Notes: generated from the sequence alone by a model not told the origin. A stretch of DNA of 64,000 bases from Elusimicrobiota bacterium (GCA_016715645.1 JADJZR010000028.1:1-64000); one strand, 5' to 3'. Positions 1 through 10,375 are shown, numbered from the stretch's first letter. Translations and numbers: made by a program.

Positions 1-850
1 CGGAAAAAGGAGCATATGTTGGTCGCCCCATACCGCTCCCATCGATTTTGCCAACGTGACCCACGATTTTTGGAGACACTTAACAGCTTAACAGGCCAAT
101 TTAACCTGCGGCCCACCCTGTAGGGGATCGGTGCATCGACCTGTTGCGAATGGAGTGGCATCGGTGCCTCCCAACCTGCCGCGTGTAGGGGTGCGGGCTC
201 GACCAACCTCTGCGGCTGGCCCAGTCCCGCCGCAGGGTGTTTTCTTTTAAAAGTTGTCGACCGCTATACCTGAGACAATCCTGTGCCGTAGATCCTTCCA
301 CCCCTTTCCAGCGAATCGTGCTGCGCTGTTTCCGCTCGGCCATCGTTCCTGCTCCGGAAGTCGCTGGGGCGGAAAGAAACCCTGGGCCGTTTCGGCCGAA
401 GAAACCTTGGTGCCTTCGGCGGAGAAAGAACCCCGCGGTGGGTCGGGGAAAAGAAAGAGCACACTGCGGCTGATTCGTTCCGTTAAAAAACCCAGGACGC
501 GCCCCGCGCTTGCGGCTGGACGGAAAACACGGTCGCGGCCCGCGCGTCGGCCCGAGAAAACCCGCGCCGCCGTTCCGCCCGCTTGGTTCGTGGGTGGATT
601 CAGACGCTGCTCCGCTGCGCTTGAAAACCTGGAGAAACCCGGTCGCCCTGCGCCTGCACGATGGTTTCCGGCCAGCGCCCTCCATCCGCTGGCTCCCTGC
701 CCGGTCAGGACGCGGTCGCCGGGCTTGGCGAGTTGGGCCGTTGGACGCTACCGCTGCGGTGGCAAACTCACCTTCGGCATTCACTGTTCTTCACTGTTGA
801 TTTGCAGGCTTCGTTCGTTTCTATTCTCGCCCTCGGTCGCGCGCAATAGG
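1..850. repeat. Long dispersed repeat, copy A (inverted relative to copy B)
   Basis: This stretch is noncoding and matches the reverse complement of 18940-19832 over most of its length, with many small substitutions and indels. Clearly shared blocks include the text around 20-180 (reverse complement at about 19640-19820), the region around 240-330 and the G+C-rich block around 540-730. Open frames inside it differ between the copies, so a protein is unlikely. The match reaches base 1, so the repeat may continue outside the window. It contains recurring short G+C-rich units built on GGGTTTCT and GGGCCGAC. A structured or decayed element is possible; its identity is unknown. Confidence 0.85.
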
Positions 851-1406
851 TAGGGAGCGGTTAGGCAGTTAGCTTCGCGGGCACAGGGTTAAGAAGTCGC
901 CCTTAGGGACGATTATTTTAACGTATGTGGGCCAGCGTTTCCGCACCAACGCCAAAACCTGTTGCAATCGTCGGATTGTCGGGCTGCGTCTGTAGCTCAT
1001 ATACCCCATAGGAGTATATGAGTTTCACCAACAACACCCCCCCACTTCCGGGATCTCCATTGTCCATTGATCGCGTTCCGCTTTAGAGGCACACAAGTCC
1101 CGTGTTTGACGATGGCCTCTGCAAGCGCCGCCCCATTGCGCCGCCGTGCAGGCCCACACCGCCCCCGCACGTCACCGCTGGCGGCGCTTGCCTGTTGCAA
1201 CACCCCCCTCCCCCAAGCCCGCCCAGGACCAAAACCGGGCCGGCCTCGGCGGGGATTATGGGGGGCTGCCGGGCTTAGGACCCCCCCCCTCGAGGGGCAA
1301 TCACCTGCCCCAAAAAAACAAAGCCGAGCGCTGAATAACTTTCACCTACCAACCCCACAAAAATAAAACCTATCCGATCAGCGTTTCAACCCACCCAAAA
1401 TGGAAT
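851..1406. other. Gene-poor stretch between repeat A and the CDF remnant
   Basis: No convincing gene is visible. A minus-strand ORF of 46 codons (869-1009, possible starts at 1009 or 1000) encodes a basic peptide ending LTLCPRS; it has no recognisable family and may be a gene fragment. The stretch contains long C and G runs (for example around 1200-1300) and the palindrome annotated at 996-1022. Confidence 0.4.
996..1022. promoter_or_regulatory. Palindrome resembling a CsoR/RcnR-type metal operator
   Basis: CTCATATAC and GTATATGAG form perfect 9-bp arms around a 9-base centre. Read on the minus strand the core is ATACTCCTATGGGGTAT, which resembles the A/T-flanked G/C-tract operators known for copper and nickel sensors of the CsoR/RcnR family. 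No such regulator is encoded nearby, and only the small ORF at 869-1009 lies directly downstream on the minus strand, so the function is inferred from pattern alone. Confidence 0.3.
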
Positions 1407-2010
1407 TTATCTACACGATTCGACACGATATCCGCCAGGTGATAAGTCATGTGGGTCTGCTTTTCCCTTCAACTCGTGGAGGGCTTCCCTCAAGATGCCG
1501 ATGGAGGAGATCAGGATCATGGCGGCGATGACGCCCCCGATAACGATGTCCGGCCAGGGAGAACCGAGCCAGAGAACCAGGGCAGCGGCGAGCATGACGC
1601 CCAGGTTGGCAAGCACGTCGTTCCGGGAGCAGAGCCAAGTGGAGCGCATGTTTATGTCGTCGTCTTTGTGTTTGTAAAGCAGGAGGAGGCAGAGAGCGTT
1701 GGCAGCCAAGGCGGCGACGCCCACGGCACCCATGCCCCCGGCGGACGGGACGACACCCTGAGAAAGCATGGTGAACCGTTTGTCCCAGAACGCCCAGTCC
1801 CAGAGCAGCATGACGAGTCCTTTCCCAGGGCCGCCCCAGCCTTCCACCGGGAACTCGGTCCCATGACGTACAGGCTGACGGCATAAACCAGCGCGTCTTC
1901 AGCATGTCCATGGAGTCACCCAGAGCGCCAACCGGAAAACAGGCCGCCCACGGCCTCCACGATGAACATGGCGAGGGTTGACGGCCAGGGACGATCTCTT
2001 AAGGACGCGG
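1407..2010 (-). pseudogene. Cation diffusion facilitator (CzcD/DmeF-like) exporter, frameshifted
   Basis: CDF proteins export Zn, Co, Cd or similar ions across the inner membrane in exchange for protons. The C-terminal two thirds is readable in one frame (about 1407-1790): a hydrophobic segment with GGMGAVGVAALAANALCLLL, then RSTWLCSRNDVLANLGVMLA with the Asn-Asp pair typical of CDF helix 5, then a further helix (DIVIGGVIAAMILISS). The N-terminal helices appear in two other frames between about 1790 and 2010, including a piece reading LAMFIVEAVGGLFSG, so at least two frameshifts are present. No internal stop is needed to follow the protein. It lies last in the minus-strand metal efflux cluster. 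Confidence 0.7.
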
Positions 2011-2054
2011 ATGTGATTCCCGCAGGGGCGATGAAAGGCAGTCGTGGTCGTGGC

Positions 2055-2353
2055 ATGAACTCGCGAGGAGCCTCCGCAGCACTTTTTATATTTCTTCCCG
2101 CTGCCGCAGGAAGAGGGCGTTGCGGCTGATCTTGGGCTCCGGACGAGAGCGGGGCGCCTTGCCCTGGAGGCGGCGGAGGGTCCTTCCTTGAGCGCGAATC
2201 CAGGCTTGGCGGTCGGCGGCGTCGGAGGTATCCACACCTTCCCGCTTCATCCGCTCGAACTGCTCTCGTGTTTCCCTGCGAAGCGCGGAGTCGGCCAGGA
2301 TTTTAAGGGCGTGCGTGGTGCCGCCCCAGACCCGTTTCAAGCGGTCCGTCTTT
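2055..2353 (-). pseudogene. Small SEC-C motif protein, frameshifted
   Basis: The reading begins right after the P-II gene with TDRLKRVWGGTTHALKIL, probably from a TTG near 2340, and runs as a charged helical protein to about 2090. A frame change then leads into the C-terminal SEC-C zinc-binding motif CGSGKKYKKCCGG, encoded at about 2065-2105. SEC-C motifs (CxCx8CC/H) end SecA and many small uncharacterised proteins. The first two motif residues are corrupted by the frame change (KISRNALFLRQ in place of the usual KIGRNDPCPC). Its place between the P-II gene and the CDF gene suggests an accessory of the efflux cluster; the role is unknown. Confidence 0.6.
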
Positions 2354-2678
2354 AGATGGCCTCGTCTCCACGTTTGCCCGTGCGGATGGCGAGGGCGTCC
2401 ACGGCCTCGATCACGAAGACCTTGCCGTCTCCCTTCTGGCCGGTGTGAGCGTGGGAGTGGATGGTCTTGAGCACGGCCTCCACCATTCGGTCCGGGACGA
2501 CGAGCTCCAGCTTGGTCCATTCGTCCGACTCCAATACATCGCCGGTGGGACTTTTTGGGCTGCGCCCATAGCCTTTGACTTGGGAGACGATACAGCCGGG
2601 GAGATTGGCGATGGCGTGAAGCGCACGGAGCACTTCCTCCGCTTTGTAGGGTTTGATAACAGCCTTGATCTCTTTCAT
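2352..2678 (-). CDS. P-II family signal protein linked to metal efflux
   Basis: This 108-aa protein is a full-length P-II-like protein. It starts MKEIKAVIKPYK, has a T-loop region with YGRSPKSPTGD and a B-loop GDGKVFVIEAVDA followed by IRTGKRGDEAI. P-II proteins form trimers, bind ATP, ADP or 2-oxoglutarate, and regulate transporters and enzymes. A P-II paralogue following a CzcA-type pump is a known arrangement in metal efflux clusters, where it is thought to modulate or report on the pump. The ATG overlaps the stop of the CzcA-like gene (ATGA at 2675-2678), indicating translational coupling. It is the only intact gene in the 1.4-9.4 kb zone. Confidence 0.85.
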   Translation of the reverse strand: MKEIKAVIKPYKAEEVLRALHAIANLPGCIVSQVKGYGRSPKSPTGDVLESDEWTKLELVVPDRMVEAVLKTIHSHAHTGQKGDGKVFVIEAVDALAIRTGKRGDEAI

Positions 2679-5600
2679 AGTTCCACCTCGTTTTCGCGCC
2701 AGATTTTCTTCTCGAGCAGAGACACCAACACCGGAAGGACCACCAGCGTCAGGAGCGTTGAAGACACCACGCCGCCAATGACGACGGAGGCCAGGGGACG
2801 CTGGACTTCGGAGCCGACGCCGGAAGAGAGCATCATGGGCAGGAACCCGAAGATTTCAACCAGGGCCGTCATGAGGACGGGACGAATTCTCAAGTCCGTG
2901 CCCTGGTGAATGAGGTCTTGGCCCTTGACGCCCTCACGGTGGAGGTCGTTGAAGCAGTTGATGAGGACCACCCCGTTCAATACGGCAATGCCGGAAAGCG
3001 CCACGAACCCCACGCCCGCGGAGATGCTGAGGGGCAGGCTGGTTCAGCATGAGACCCAGGACGCCTCCCACCAGTGCCAAAGGCACGCAGGAGAAAAATG
3101 AGGAAGGTCTCGCAGACGTTGCGGAAGGCGATGGAGATCATGCCGAGCACCAGAACCAAGACGAGGGGCGTCAAGACCGCCAAGCGGGCCTTGGCCTGCT
3201 GGAGGTTCTTGAAGTTGCCCCCCCACTCGATGAAATAGCCCGAGGGCATCTTGACGGCATCATCCACTTTCCTCCGGGCCTCGGCCACGAAACTCTCCGT
3301 GTCCCGGCCGCGCGGGTTGACGAGGATAGCGACCCGGCGCTTGCCCATTTCCCGGAATACGCGCCGAACGTGTCTGGCGAAGCGGAGGTTCGCCGCCTCC
3401 GCCAGGGGACGGTGGAGTTGGGGAGATGCCGACGGGGAGGGTCTTTAGGCGTCCAAGTCGGAGCGGTCCTTTCGTTCAGCCGCATGACAATGGGGAAGCG
3501 TTTCATTCCCCTCGTAGATGACGCCGACTTCCTGGCCACCGACGGCGGTGCCGACCGTCTCCAACACCTCCGCTCGCAGTTGGAGACGCCAAGGGAATGG
3601 AGCAGCTCGAGGTTGGGTCCGACATGCAAGAGCGGCGACTTGCCCCCTGGATCTCCAGCTCCACGTCGCCGGCACCGGGGCACTTTGTCTATGATGGACT
3701 TGATCTTCCCGGCGAGGTCGGAGAGGAGGGTCCATGTCGTCGCCGAAGATTTTGACGGAGATGTCCGCGCGGGTGCCTCCAAAGTTCGTTGAAGCGCATC
3801 TGGATGGGCTGAGGAGGAGGCTATACGCTGGCCGGCACCCTTTGCCGGAGCCGGTTGACGAGCGTCCTGAGAGGTCTGCCTTCGAGGGCTTCCGACCGTT
3901 GATGGGTTCCCAGCCGTCCTTGTCCTTGAGGAGGATGAAGTTACCAGAGAGGTTAACGCCCATGGGGTCTAAGGTGGCGACCTCAGCGGTGCCGATGCGG
4001 CTGAAAACGTGACTGACCTGGGGGAACTCCGGATGACGGCTTCTGGTCTTCTCCTGAGGGCCACGGTTTGGTCTATGCTGATGGTGCCGGGGCGAACGAA
4101 TTGGATGGCGAGGGAACCTTCGTCCAATTGCGGGAGGAACTCGCCGCCCAGTCGCGTGAAGAGGAAGCCGCCCAGGAGGATGGAAAAGGCCCCTAGGGCC
4201 AGAACCCAGTTACGATGCTTGAGGAATAATTTAAGCGTCGGCTCATAGACGCGCCGGATCTTGAGCATGAGCCAGGGTTCCTTCTCCCCCACCTCGCCCC
4301 TGAGGAAGAGGCTTGCCAGGGCCGGGGCGATGGTGAAGGAGAGAGGACGAAGGCGCCAAGAGGGCGATGCAGAAGAACACCACCATCAGGGACGCATTTG
4401 CCCTCCAGCGCCGGTGAAGGCGAAGATGGGCCAGAAACGACCACGATGATCAGCTGGCGGAACCCCTGCGGACTGCCGGATTTCGAGGGTGGCCTCCTCG
4501 ATGGTCCGGGGCAGCTCGTCGCTTCTTGAGCGGCCGCCCCAATTCCAGGCTCCGGTGGTGACCCGGCGCACGCAGTTGTCGATGACGATGACGACACCGT
4601 CCACGATAATGCCAAAGTCCAGGGCACCCAGGCTCATGAGGATTGCCGGACATTCCCATGCGATTCATCACGATGAAGGTGATGAGAAGCGTAAGCGGGA
4701 TGGTGACGGCGGTGATGAGAGCGGCCCGAAAATTACCCAGGAGGAGGACCAAGATCACGATGACCAGCAGGGCGCCGATGACGAGGTTGTGCTCGACGGT
4801 TTTCAGGGTCGCGTCCACGAGGACGGAACGGTCGTAGAGGACGTTGAGGACGACCCCTTCGGGGAGTCCCTTCTTGATCTCCGCCGCCTTCTGCGCCACG
4901 CGGTGGGCGACGACGCGGCTGTTCTCGCCAAGGCGCATGAGCGCCGTGCCGACGATATCCTCCCGGCCGTTCCAAGAGCGGCGCCGTGAGCGGGGCCGTG
5001 GCACAGTTGGACCTGGGCCACATCGCCGATGCGGATCGTCTTGAGGGACTCCAGAGACTTGATGGGTGCGTGGCGAATGTCTTCCGCGTCCTTAGGAGGC
5101 CGGTGGCTTGGACGAGGAACTGCTCACCCGTCTGCTGGATAACCGCCGCCCACGTTGCGGTTGGTGTTCTCCAGGGCCCCGATGAGATCGTTGAAGTGGA
5201 GGCCGTAGGGCCATTTGGCGGATGTTGGGTTGGATGTGAAATTGTTTCTCGAAGCCGCCGATGCCGTTGGACTTCAGCAACACCGGGCACCGTGGAGGAG
5301 GCGGGGTTTCACATACCAATCTTGGATGCTCTTGAGCTCCATGAGCTGGTTGACACGGGGGGCGGCGCCAACGGCGGGCGTGGAGGCCTGAAGGGTGTAG
5401 AAGTAGACCTCGCCCAAACCCGTGGTGACCGGGGCCGAGGCCCGGCTGGATTCCTGCCGGGAGATCGGAAACACGCCTTGGAGTCGCTCCGACACCATTT
5501 GCCGGGCGCGATAGATGCCCACCCTGTCTCGAAAACCAACGTGACCTGGGAGAGGCCGAACCGGGAAATGGAGCGGGTCTGGACGAGGGTCCGCCAGGCC

Positions 5601-5822
5601 GCCCATGCCGTTTCTTTACGGGGACGGTGATGTAGGCTCGATTTCCTCGGGAGTGAGGCCCTCGACGGCGGTGTTGACTTGCACTTGGTTGTTGGTGATA
5701 TCGGGCACGGCGTCGATGGGCAGGGACTGGAAGCTGGTCCACCCCAGGCCCGCGAGGATGAGGGCCAAAGCAAAGACAAGGCCCCGGTTATTGACGGAAA
5801 ATCTGACGAGTTTTTCGATCAT
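2675..5822 (-). pseudogene. CzcA/CusA-family heavy-metal RND pump, multiply frameshifted
   Basis: The gene spans 3148 bp, the size expected for a roughly 1045-aa heavy-metal RND antiporter, but is broken into many frames. Recognisable pieces in order: the N-terminal MIEKLVRFSVNNRGLVFALA with SLPIDAVPDITNNQVQ (5822-5640); VLYDRSVLVDATLKTVEHNL and the next helix (about 4850-4700); [20 protein letters not shown] (about 4640-4570), the TM4 segment that carries the proton-relay acidic residue in this family; LGGEFLPQLDEGSLAIQ (about 4150-4080); and an intact C terminus from GFVALSGIAVLNGVVLINCF through PVLVSLLEKKIW (3013-2675). These pumps drive proton-coupled extrusion of Zn, Co, Cd, Cu or Ag through an adaptor and a TolC-type channel. 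Substrate cannot be assigned. Frameshifts occur without obvious nonsense mutations. Confidence 0.85.
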
Positions 5823-5829
5823 GAGGGTC

Positions 5830-6391
5830 TAAAAAATCTAGTGGCTGGCGGCTTCGGCCGGTGGAAAAAGCGTCCAGCTCGGCAACGCGGAGGAGCGGGC
5901 GCCCTCAACGACGATTTGGTCGCTGAGGAAGGTCTTTCTTCCGATGCGGGATGAACCGGACAAGAATGCCCTGGCGCCGCGCCGCGCCCTCAATCAACTT
6001 GTACCAACCATCCCGCAATCGATAGACGCCGGTCTCGTCCTTAAAAGTGACAATGACCGATTTGGGAGAATAAACTCTCCGGGCGCGGCCAGGTCTTGAT
6101 CCCAAGGTCTTGACGGTCATCGGAGAGTTGAAGGCCTTTCTCGGCGCCGGTGAGCCGTCACGGCGTTGCCGGGGCCAACGCCCGGAAGAAGCCTCCTCTT
6201 CCCTCTTCTTAACCCTTCTTTCCCTTGATCGTCGTGTTCTTTGCTCCTCCTCATGCCGGCCCCTCACCATCTTTCTCAGGGTCCTTGTGGCTCTCTTCCG
6301 CAGGGGATTCCTGAAAGAACGGGGAGAGTTTCTCAGCCCGGAATTCCGAGGAGCAAAAGCGAGGCAAAAGGATCAAAAGAAAGAGTTTCAT
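5830..6391 (-). pseudogene. Small periplasmic adaptor-like protein of the metal pump, frameshifted
   Basis: A signal-peptide-like start MKLFLLILLPRFCSS begins at 6391. After frame changes the C-terminal part reads SVIVTFKDETGVYRLRDGWY (about 6060-6000), which resembles the beta-barrel end of RND periplasmic adaptors, where a VxxTFKDExGVYR-type strand is common. At about 185 codons it is much shorter than a full CusB/CzcB adaptor (about 400 aa), so it may be a truncated adaptor or a separate small periplasmic subunit. It sits between the TolC-like and CzcA-like genes, where the adaptor gene normally lies. Confidence 0.5.
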
Positions 6392-6409
6392 AGTCCCTCC
6401 TGAAGGGGC

Positions 6410-7600
6410 CACTCTGCCTTCCCAAAACGTAGATGGACCAGAGCTTCGAGGCGCGGAGCTCCTGAGCGTTGAGGGCTTTCGAAAGTCGGTCATCTGGCGG
6501 TGGGCCTCGATGACGAGGGCGCTTTGCGAGGCCCGCCCTGAAGGCTTTCCTGGCGCAGGTGCTTCTTTTCCATCTGCTCAAGAGAGCGCATGCGCGCAGG
6601 GGAAGCGACAGCGTCTTGATAGACCCTCTCAAACCAGGTTTGCCATGGCGTGGAGAGTCCGCGATCGCGTTGAGCCAGGTTGACTTCGGCGCGACGGGCC
6701 TCGTAGCGCCAAGGCGCGGGCACCCGGTTCTGTCGATAAGGAAGGTCCAGGGGAGAGCGCGCGCCCAAGGACCGATTCTTCCGGCCGCGTCCGGATTCCA
6801 TCCCCACTTTGGGACCGAGCTTGAGATCGGGCCGGGCATCGCTGTCGGCCAGGGCCAGTTCAGCTTGGGCGAGGGCGAGATCGGCCTGAGCCTCCTTGCG
6901 GAGCGCCCCGGCAATAGGCGGTGCGGCGGTAAGGCCGGGCCATGCGGTCTTGGGCTCGGGAGAGCCTTGAGGATCGTGGAAGCCAGCGCCGGTGGCGAGA
7001 TCGAAATACCGCTTCAAGGTCCGCCGCTCCTGCAGGAGCCGGGATTTGCGCAGGGTGTAGTCGTCGCGCAAGGAGGAAAGACGTTGAGCGAAACTTGCTG
7101 TTCGGGCGAGAGCTGGCGGCGGTTTTTGTATTGGCCGATGATGGTGCCGAAGGTGTTCTGGGCCTCCTCACGGCATGGAGCTCGTCCCTGGAGATGCCTG
7201 GGACGATAGAGGTTGAGGACGGCGGAAAGAGTCACCTCCTCCCGCGTCTTCTGCACCCCCGCGCGAGCATTGTTTCTTTACGCCCGGCGCGATCCGACGA
7301 TGTCGGCGTTTTCCGCCCATTTCGAAGGTATGGAGGTAAGCGGCCGGCGGGAAAAGGCGGCCTCATCCTCTTCACTGTGGACACGGCCTCCGGCGTTTCA
7401 GCGGTTGGGACGCTGACGGGCGAAGGCATCGAACGCGTCGAGGTTGGCGGCCTCGGCCTCGGCGCGGAGAACGTCCGGTGGTTTTTCTGACGCACGCCAG
7501 GACGTCCGGGGTGAGGCGAAGGACGGACACGAGGGAGTCCGCGCGGACAACCTGGAATATGAACAAGGGCAGAAGCCCGACGAATAAATTTTTCAGCAGG
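6410..7600 (-). pseudogene. TolC/CzcC-family outer membrane efflux protein, frameshifted
   Basis: About 1.2 kb of minus-strand sequence encodes a TolC-type channel in several frames. The N terminus carries a signal-like stretch (KNLFVGLLPLFIFQVVRADS, about 7590-7535), though no ATG is visible in frame. Later pieces include the coiled-coil style segment ALRKEAQADLALAQAELALA (about 6900-6850), with residues on tunnel-forming helices, and a C-terminal ARMRSLEQMEKKHLRQESLQ (about 6600-6540). Such proteins form the trimeric outer membrane exit duct for RND pumps. It precedes the adaptor-like and CzcA-like genes on the same strand, so it is the CzcC counterpart. At least four frame changes are needed to read it through. 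Confidence 0.65.
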
Positions 7601-7669
7601 TTCTCTTTATGGATTCGGAATGCCGCCTCGCCCGAGGATGGCCGGACAGGAGATTATTGGTGGAGAGAA

Positions 7670-7950
7670 GCGGGTTAAGAGGAGACTTTAGGGGGGTGAA
7701 AAATGGACTTGTTGGACAGGAAGTCCAGCAAGTCCGCGTCCACGCGGACGATCTGCGGAGTGGACGGATGACTTGGTGAGGCCTGGAATCCGGGTTGTTG
7801 ACGAGATGGACGCACGTGCAAGTATGGCAGACGGGAACAGCGCCGTGGCAGTCCGCCGCCGCGATGTTCGCCATATCATTGCAAAACCTAAAAGCATGAA
7901 CAGAAAATCCACTTTCTCATCTTTCGTGAGCCCAACATACGCGAGACGCC
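7670..7950 (-). pseudogene. Small Cys/His-rich secreted protein at the head of the metal cluster, frameshifted
   Basis: Three overlapping minus-strand frames together read as one small protein: a hydrophobic start (FLFMLLGFAMIW, near 7910), a metal-ligand-like centre HGAVPVCHTCTC (about 7845-7810), and an end ending VDADLLDFLSNKSIFHPP (about 7750-7690). Small secreted proteins with a Cys/His cluster are often the first gene of RND metal-efflux operons; a metal-binding role here is inferred. Two frame changes in fewer than 300 bases show how dense the indels are in this zone. Confidence 0.4.
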
Positions 7951-7998
7951 CCTGCAAGTGGGGGCCTTTGATCTGGGGCGCACCTACCACGATCTCGG

Positions 7999-8026
7999 TT
8001 GATTTTTTTAATCTGTATGCTATTAT
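7999..8026 (+). promoter_or_regulatory. Candidate sigma-70 promoter in an A/T-rich divergent region
   Basis: TTGATT (7999-8004) and TATTAT (8021-8026) are separated by 16 bp in the only strongly A/T-rich stretch between the minus-strand metal cluster and the plus-strand transposase region. The same stretch also has -10-like sequences on the minus strand (TATAAT type) that could serve the metal cluster. CTGTATG and CATGCAG flank it as an imperfect palindrome. Assigned from sequence pattern only. Confidence 0.35.
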
Positions 8027-8120
8027 ATATAACAACATGCAGTCAAACCGAAAACTCAGCTTACTTTGGTCGGCGCCTCTTGACGCTGATCGAGAACCCC
8101 GCCGGTAAAGCCTTCTGGAC

Positions 8121-8369
8121 GTGTTCTCGCGCCAGGCCTGGCCCGCGGAACGGTTTATACGCTTCGCCGAAAATGTTCAAAACCTCCTGGCTGCCGTCGC
8201 GGGGGAACCCCACACCACGGTGGTTCTGACCGCCAGCGTTCAAGGTCGAACACGGCTTGACCCCTCCCCCGATCGGGTGGGCCTGGCCCGAGAATGGACG
8301 GAGCGATACCGCCAGTTCCGGCAAGCGCGAGATTGGTGGGTGAAATGGCAGAGGAGATTCTACGCTTGA
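8121..8369 (+). CDS. Unrecognised 82-aa ORF, possibly the N-terminal part of the transposase
   Basis: The ORF reads MFSRQAWPAERFIRFAENVQ and ends RDWWVKWQRRFYA. The amino acid composition looks like real coding sequence, and reading upstream in adjacent frames gives LIENPAGKAFWDVF, suggesting that the gene starts near 8070 and is frameshifted. No family is recognised. Its position just before the transposase remnant, on the same strand, suggests it is either part of that element or its N-terminal domain. Confidence 0.35.
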   Translation: MFSRQAWPAERFIRFAENVQNLLAAVAGEPHTTVVLTASVQGRTRLDPSPDRVGLAREWTERYRQFRQARDWWVKWQRRFYA

Positions 8370-9340
8370 TCGATGCGATGGGGCGATCTCGCATCCACCC
8401 CCCCTTCCATGAACGAGACGGATTTTCTGACGTTATCAAAGGAAACTTTGGGGGAGGATACGTTGTTCCATGACGAAAGACATGACCCTGTCGGAATTGG
8501 CGGCGCCGAGACTGCTGGTGATCGCGGCGGACGGCGGACGGGTGCAGACGCGATCGGCGGATCCTCGGGAACGGTGGAAGGAGGACAAAATTGGCATCGT
8601 CTACGACGCGACGGCCACCCCCCAGCCACACGTTCCCCGGGGTGAATACGAAGGCGCGAAGGCAAAACAAAAACCTACGTGGCCACTCAGGCCCGACTGG
8701 AGGCCATGGGGTGAAGTTGTTACGATGTGGAAGCCGAACGCCGGGGATACGCCCGCGCCGAAAATCGCTTATTCGTGGCGGATGGAGTCTGCCAGTCGAT
8801 CCGCGAGCTCAAGAACCCATTTCCCGGAAGCCACGTTTATTCTTGATTGGGCCCACGCCGCCGAGCATCTCTCCGACTGCGCCAAGCCGCCTTCGGAGAG
8901 GGGAACGTGGATGCCCTCCGCTGGTTTGAGGAATGCCGGGCAGGAGTTGCTCTGGGAGGGAATCTCCGACCGGATCATCGCCGATCTTCGTTGTTTATCC
9001 GACCGGCTGGGGTCTTTCGACCGAAACCGATTCCGAGGCATCTCCGCGCCGAGTCCTCCACCAAAACACACCTCCTATTTTCCAACAACCAAACCGCGAT
9101 GGATTATCCCCGCTTCCGGGAGAACGGATGGCCCATTGGATCCGGGGTGGCCGAAGGCGCTGTCCAAGCAATTCGGCTTGCGCATGAAGGAAGTGAGAAG
9201 TTTTGGAATGGATTCAGCCCACCGAAACCCAGCCTCCTCATCAAACGGGGGCCAAAGAAATGCTCGCCTTGTGTGCCCTCGATCACTCCGAAGACGGCCG
9301 ATGGGATCGCCACTGGCGCGAACGCGCTCAGCCGCGCTGA
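8345..9340 (+). pseudogene. ISKra4-like transposase remnant, frameshifted
   Basis: Conserved transposase blocks occur in order across three frames: LLVIAADGGRVQTRS (about 8515-8560, a DG-containing catalytic-type strand), the EAMGEVV region (about 8700), FPEATFILDWAHAAEHLSDC (about 8820-8880), and YPRFRENGWPIGSGVAEGAV (about 9100-9160) followed by QFGLRMK and WDRHWRERAQPR before a TGA at 9338-9340. The DWxHAxEHL and PIGSG motifs are typical of the ISKra4 and related DDE transposases. Several frameshifts are present. I could not identify terminal inverted repeats, so the element boundaries are unknown. Confidence 0.6.
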
Positions 9341-9736
9341 TGATAACGTCACTTCCGGCTGCCCTGTTGATGTTTTTGTCCTGCCCAGCCGCCTCCTCCT
9401 GATTTGTCGCCCTCCCGATTCAGTTTACGGTCGAACTAGGCGAGATGGAGGTAATGCACCCCCTTGATCTTGACGCGCCGCTTGTAGTCAAAAAAGGGCG
9501 GCCCCCCCCCGGCGGACCGGGAGACCCGCCCCTTCCCGGTTAGTCCTCATCCGGGAACATGATCGTGATGACCAAACACCCCACCACGGCCTCGCCCGTC
9601 GTCCCCCACGCCCGGAAGGACCAGGGCTGGGGACGGATCATCCACCCATCCCAGGCCACGCCCGTGGTGAGAACCACCAGCACCTGGAACCCGCGCTGTG
9701 TTGCCCCTGCTCAATCTTTCTCTATTTCCTGCTGTT
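9341..9736. other. Gene-poor stretch downstream of the transposase remnant
   Basis: No recognisable gene. A run of nine C bases near 9505 sits in a G+C-rich block. On the minus strand a short open frame (about 9685-9544) reads VAWDGWMIRPQPWSFRAWG and ends MFPDED; it looks protein-like and could be the tail of a lost gene, but has no family match that I recognise. Confidence 0.35.
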
Positions 9737-10251
9737 TCACATTCGGTCTCCCATTTCTCTGCTCAATAATTCCTGATTTAAATAGCGCCCCCCGCGATAC
9801 ACTTCTTCTATGTTTGCCTTTGAGTCAAAGCTATAGAACACATCTCCCAAGAATCTTCCATTGATGTCAACCTTTGTGGTCCGAACTACAACAAAGGGGG
9901 CTTGGGCCAGTTGATTTCGAACAAATGTCGCCGCGTCTTGGCCTTCTGTTGTGTTGATTTCCGGTGAATTTATCCCTGACAACCGAATGCGTTGCTTCTT
10001 CTTAATATCGAAACCACAATCAATATCGAGCACCAATGTGTCGCCGTCAACCACATCAAGCACATTCCCTTTAAAAACATAGCCAACCGTTGTTGGGCGC
10101 TTTAATTTCTTTGATGACCCATCGGTGGGGACATCCTTTCCCGCGGACTCAACCGCTTCCAGTAATTGATCCCGAGTCCAACGGTTTTTTCGGCAAGGTC
10201 ACTGAATTTTCCCCGCTCGGTCGAATCTTTGATTGCCAGGAGGACGCGGTA
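9737..10251 (-). pseudogene. DUF1016-thermonuclease fusion gene, 3' part (separated by the RIT element)
   Basis: The readable C-terminal domain is a staphylococcal-nuclease-like (SNase) fold: VLDVVDGDTLVLDIDCGFD, IRLSGINSPEINTTEGQDAA and GRFLGDVFYSF carry the DGDT, RLxGIxxPE and DxxGR-type catalytic blocks of the family. Upstream in the adjacent frame the protein reads LLAIKDSTERGKFSDLAEKT, which continues the DUF1016 N-terminal domain found at 13657-13970, followed by a linker DQLLEAVESAGKDV. A frameshift lies near 10160. Joining this part to 13657-13970 after removing 10252-13656 and one CGGTA gives an in-frame SHYRVLLAIKD junction. The gene is therefore an insertional knockout. Confidence 0.8.
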
Positions 10252-10280
10252 TTATGTTGGGCTCGTACTTATGTTGGCTT
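10247..10280. repeat. RIT element left terminal inverted repeat with target duplication
   Basis: The first five bases, CGGTA, are the target duplication; the rest is the element end with two TTATGTTGG motifs 18 bp apart. It matches the reverse complement of 13601-13634 except at two positions. Paired TTATGTT motifs are the likely recombinase binding sites. Confidence 0.85.
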
Positions 10281-10375
10281 TGCCCTCTGTTTCTGTCGAG
10301 CACGCCTTGCCTTGACATAACATAACAAGTCGCTGTATTGGTTGGGTGTATCCAATCCCTCGGAGGTGCCCGACC

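Noticed and set aside
101..784. 227-codon minus-strand ORF in repeat copy A, and plus-strand ORFs such as 254-853
   Set aside because: Not in the same frame in copy B, composed of G+C-rich repeated units, and without any recognisable motif; treated as noncoding repeat.
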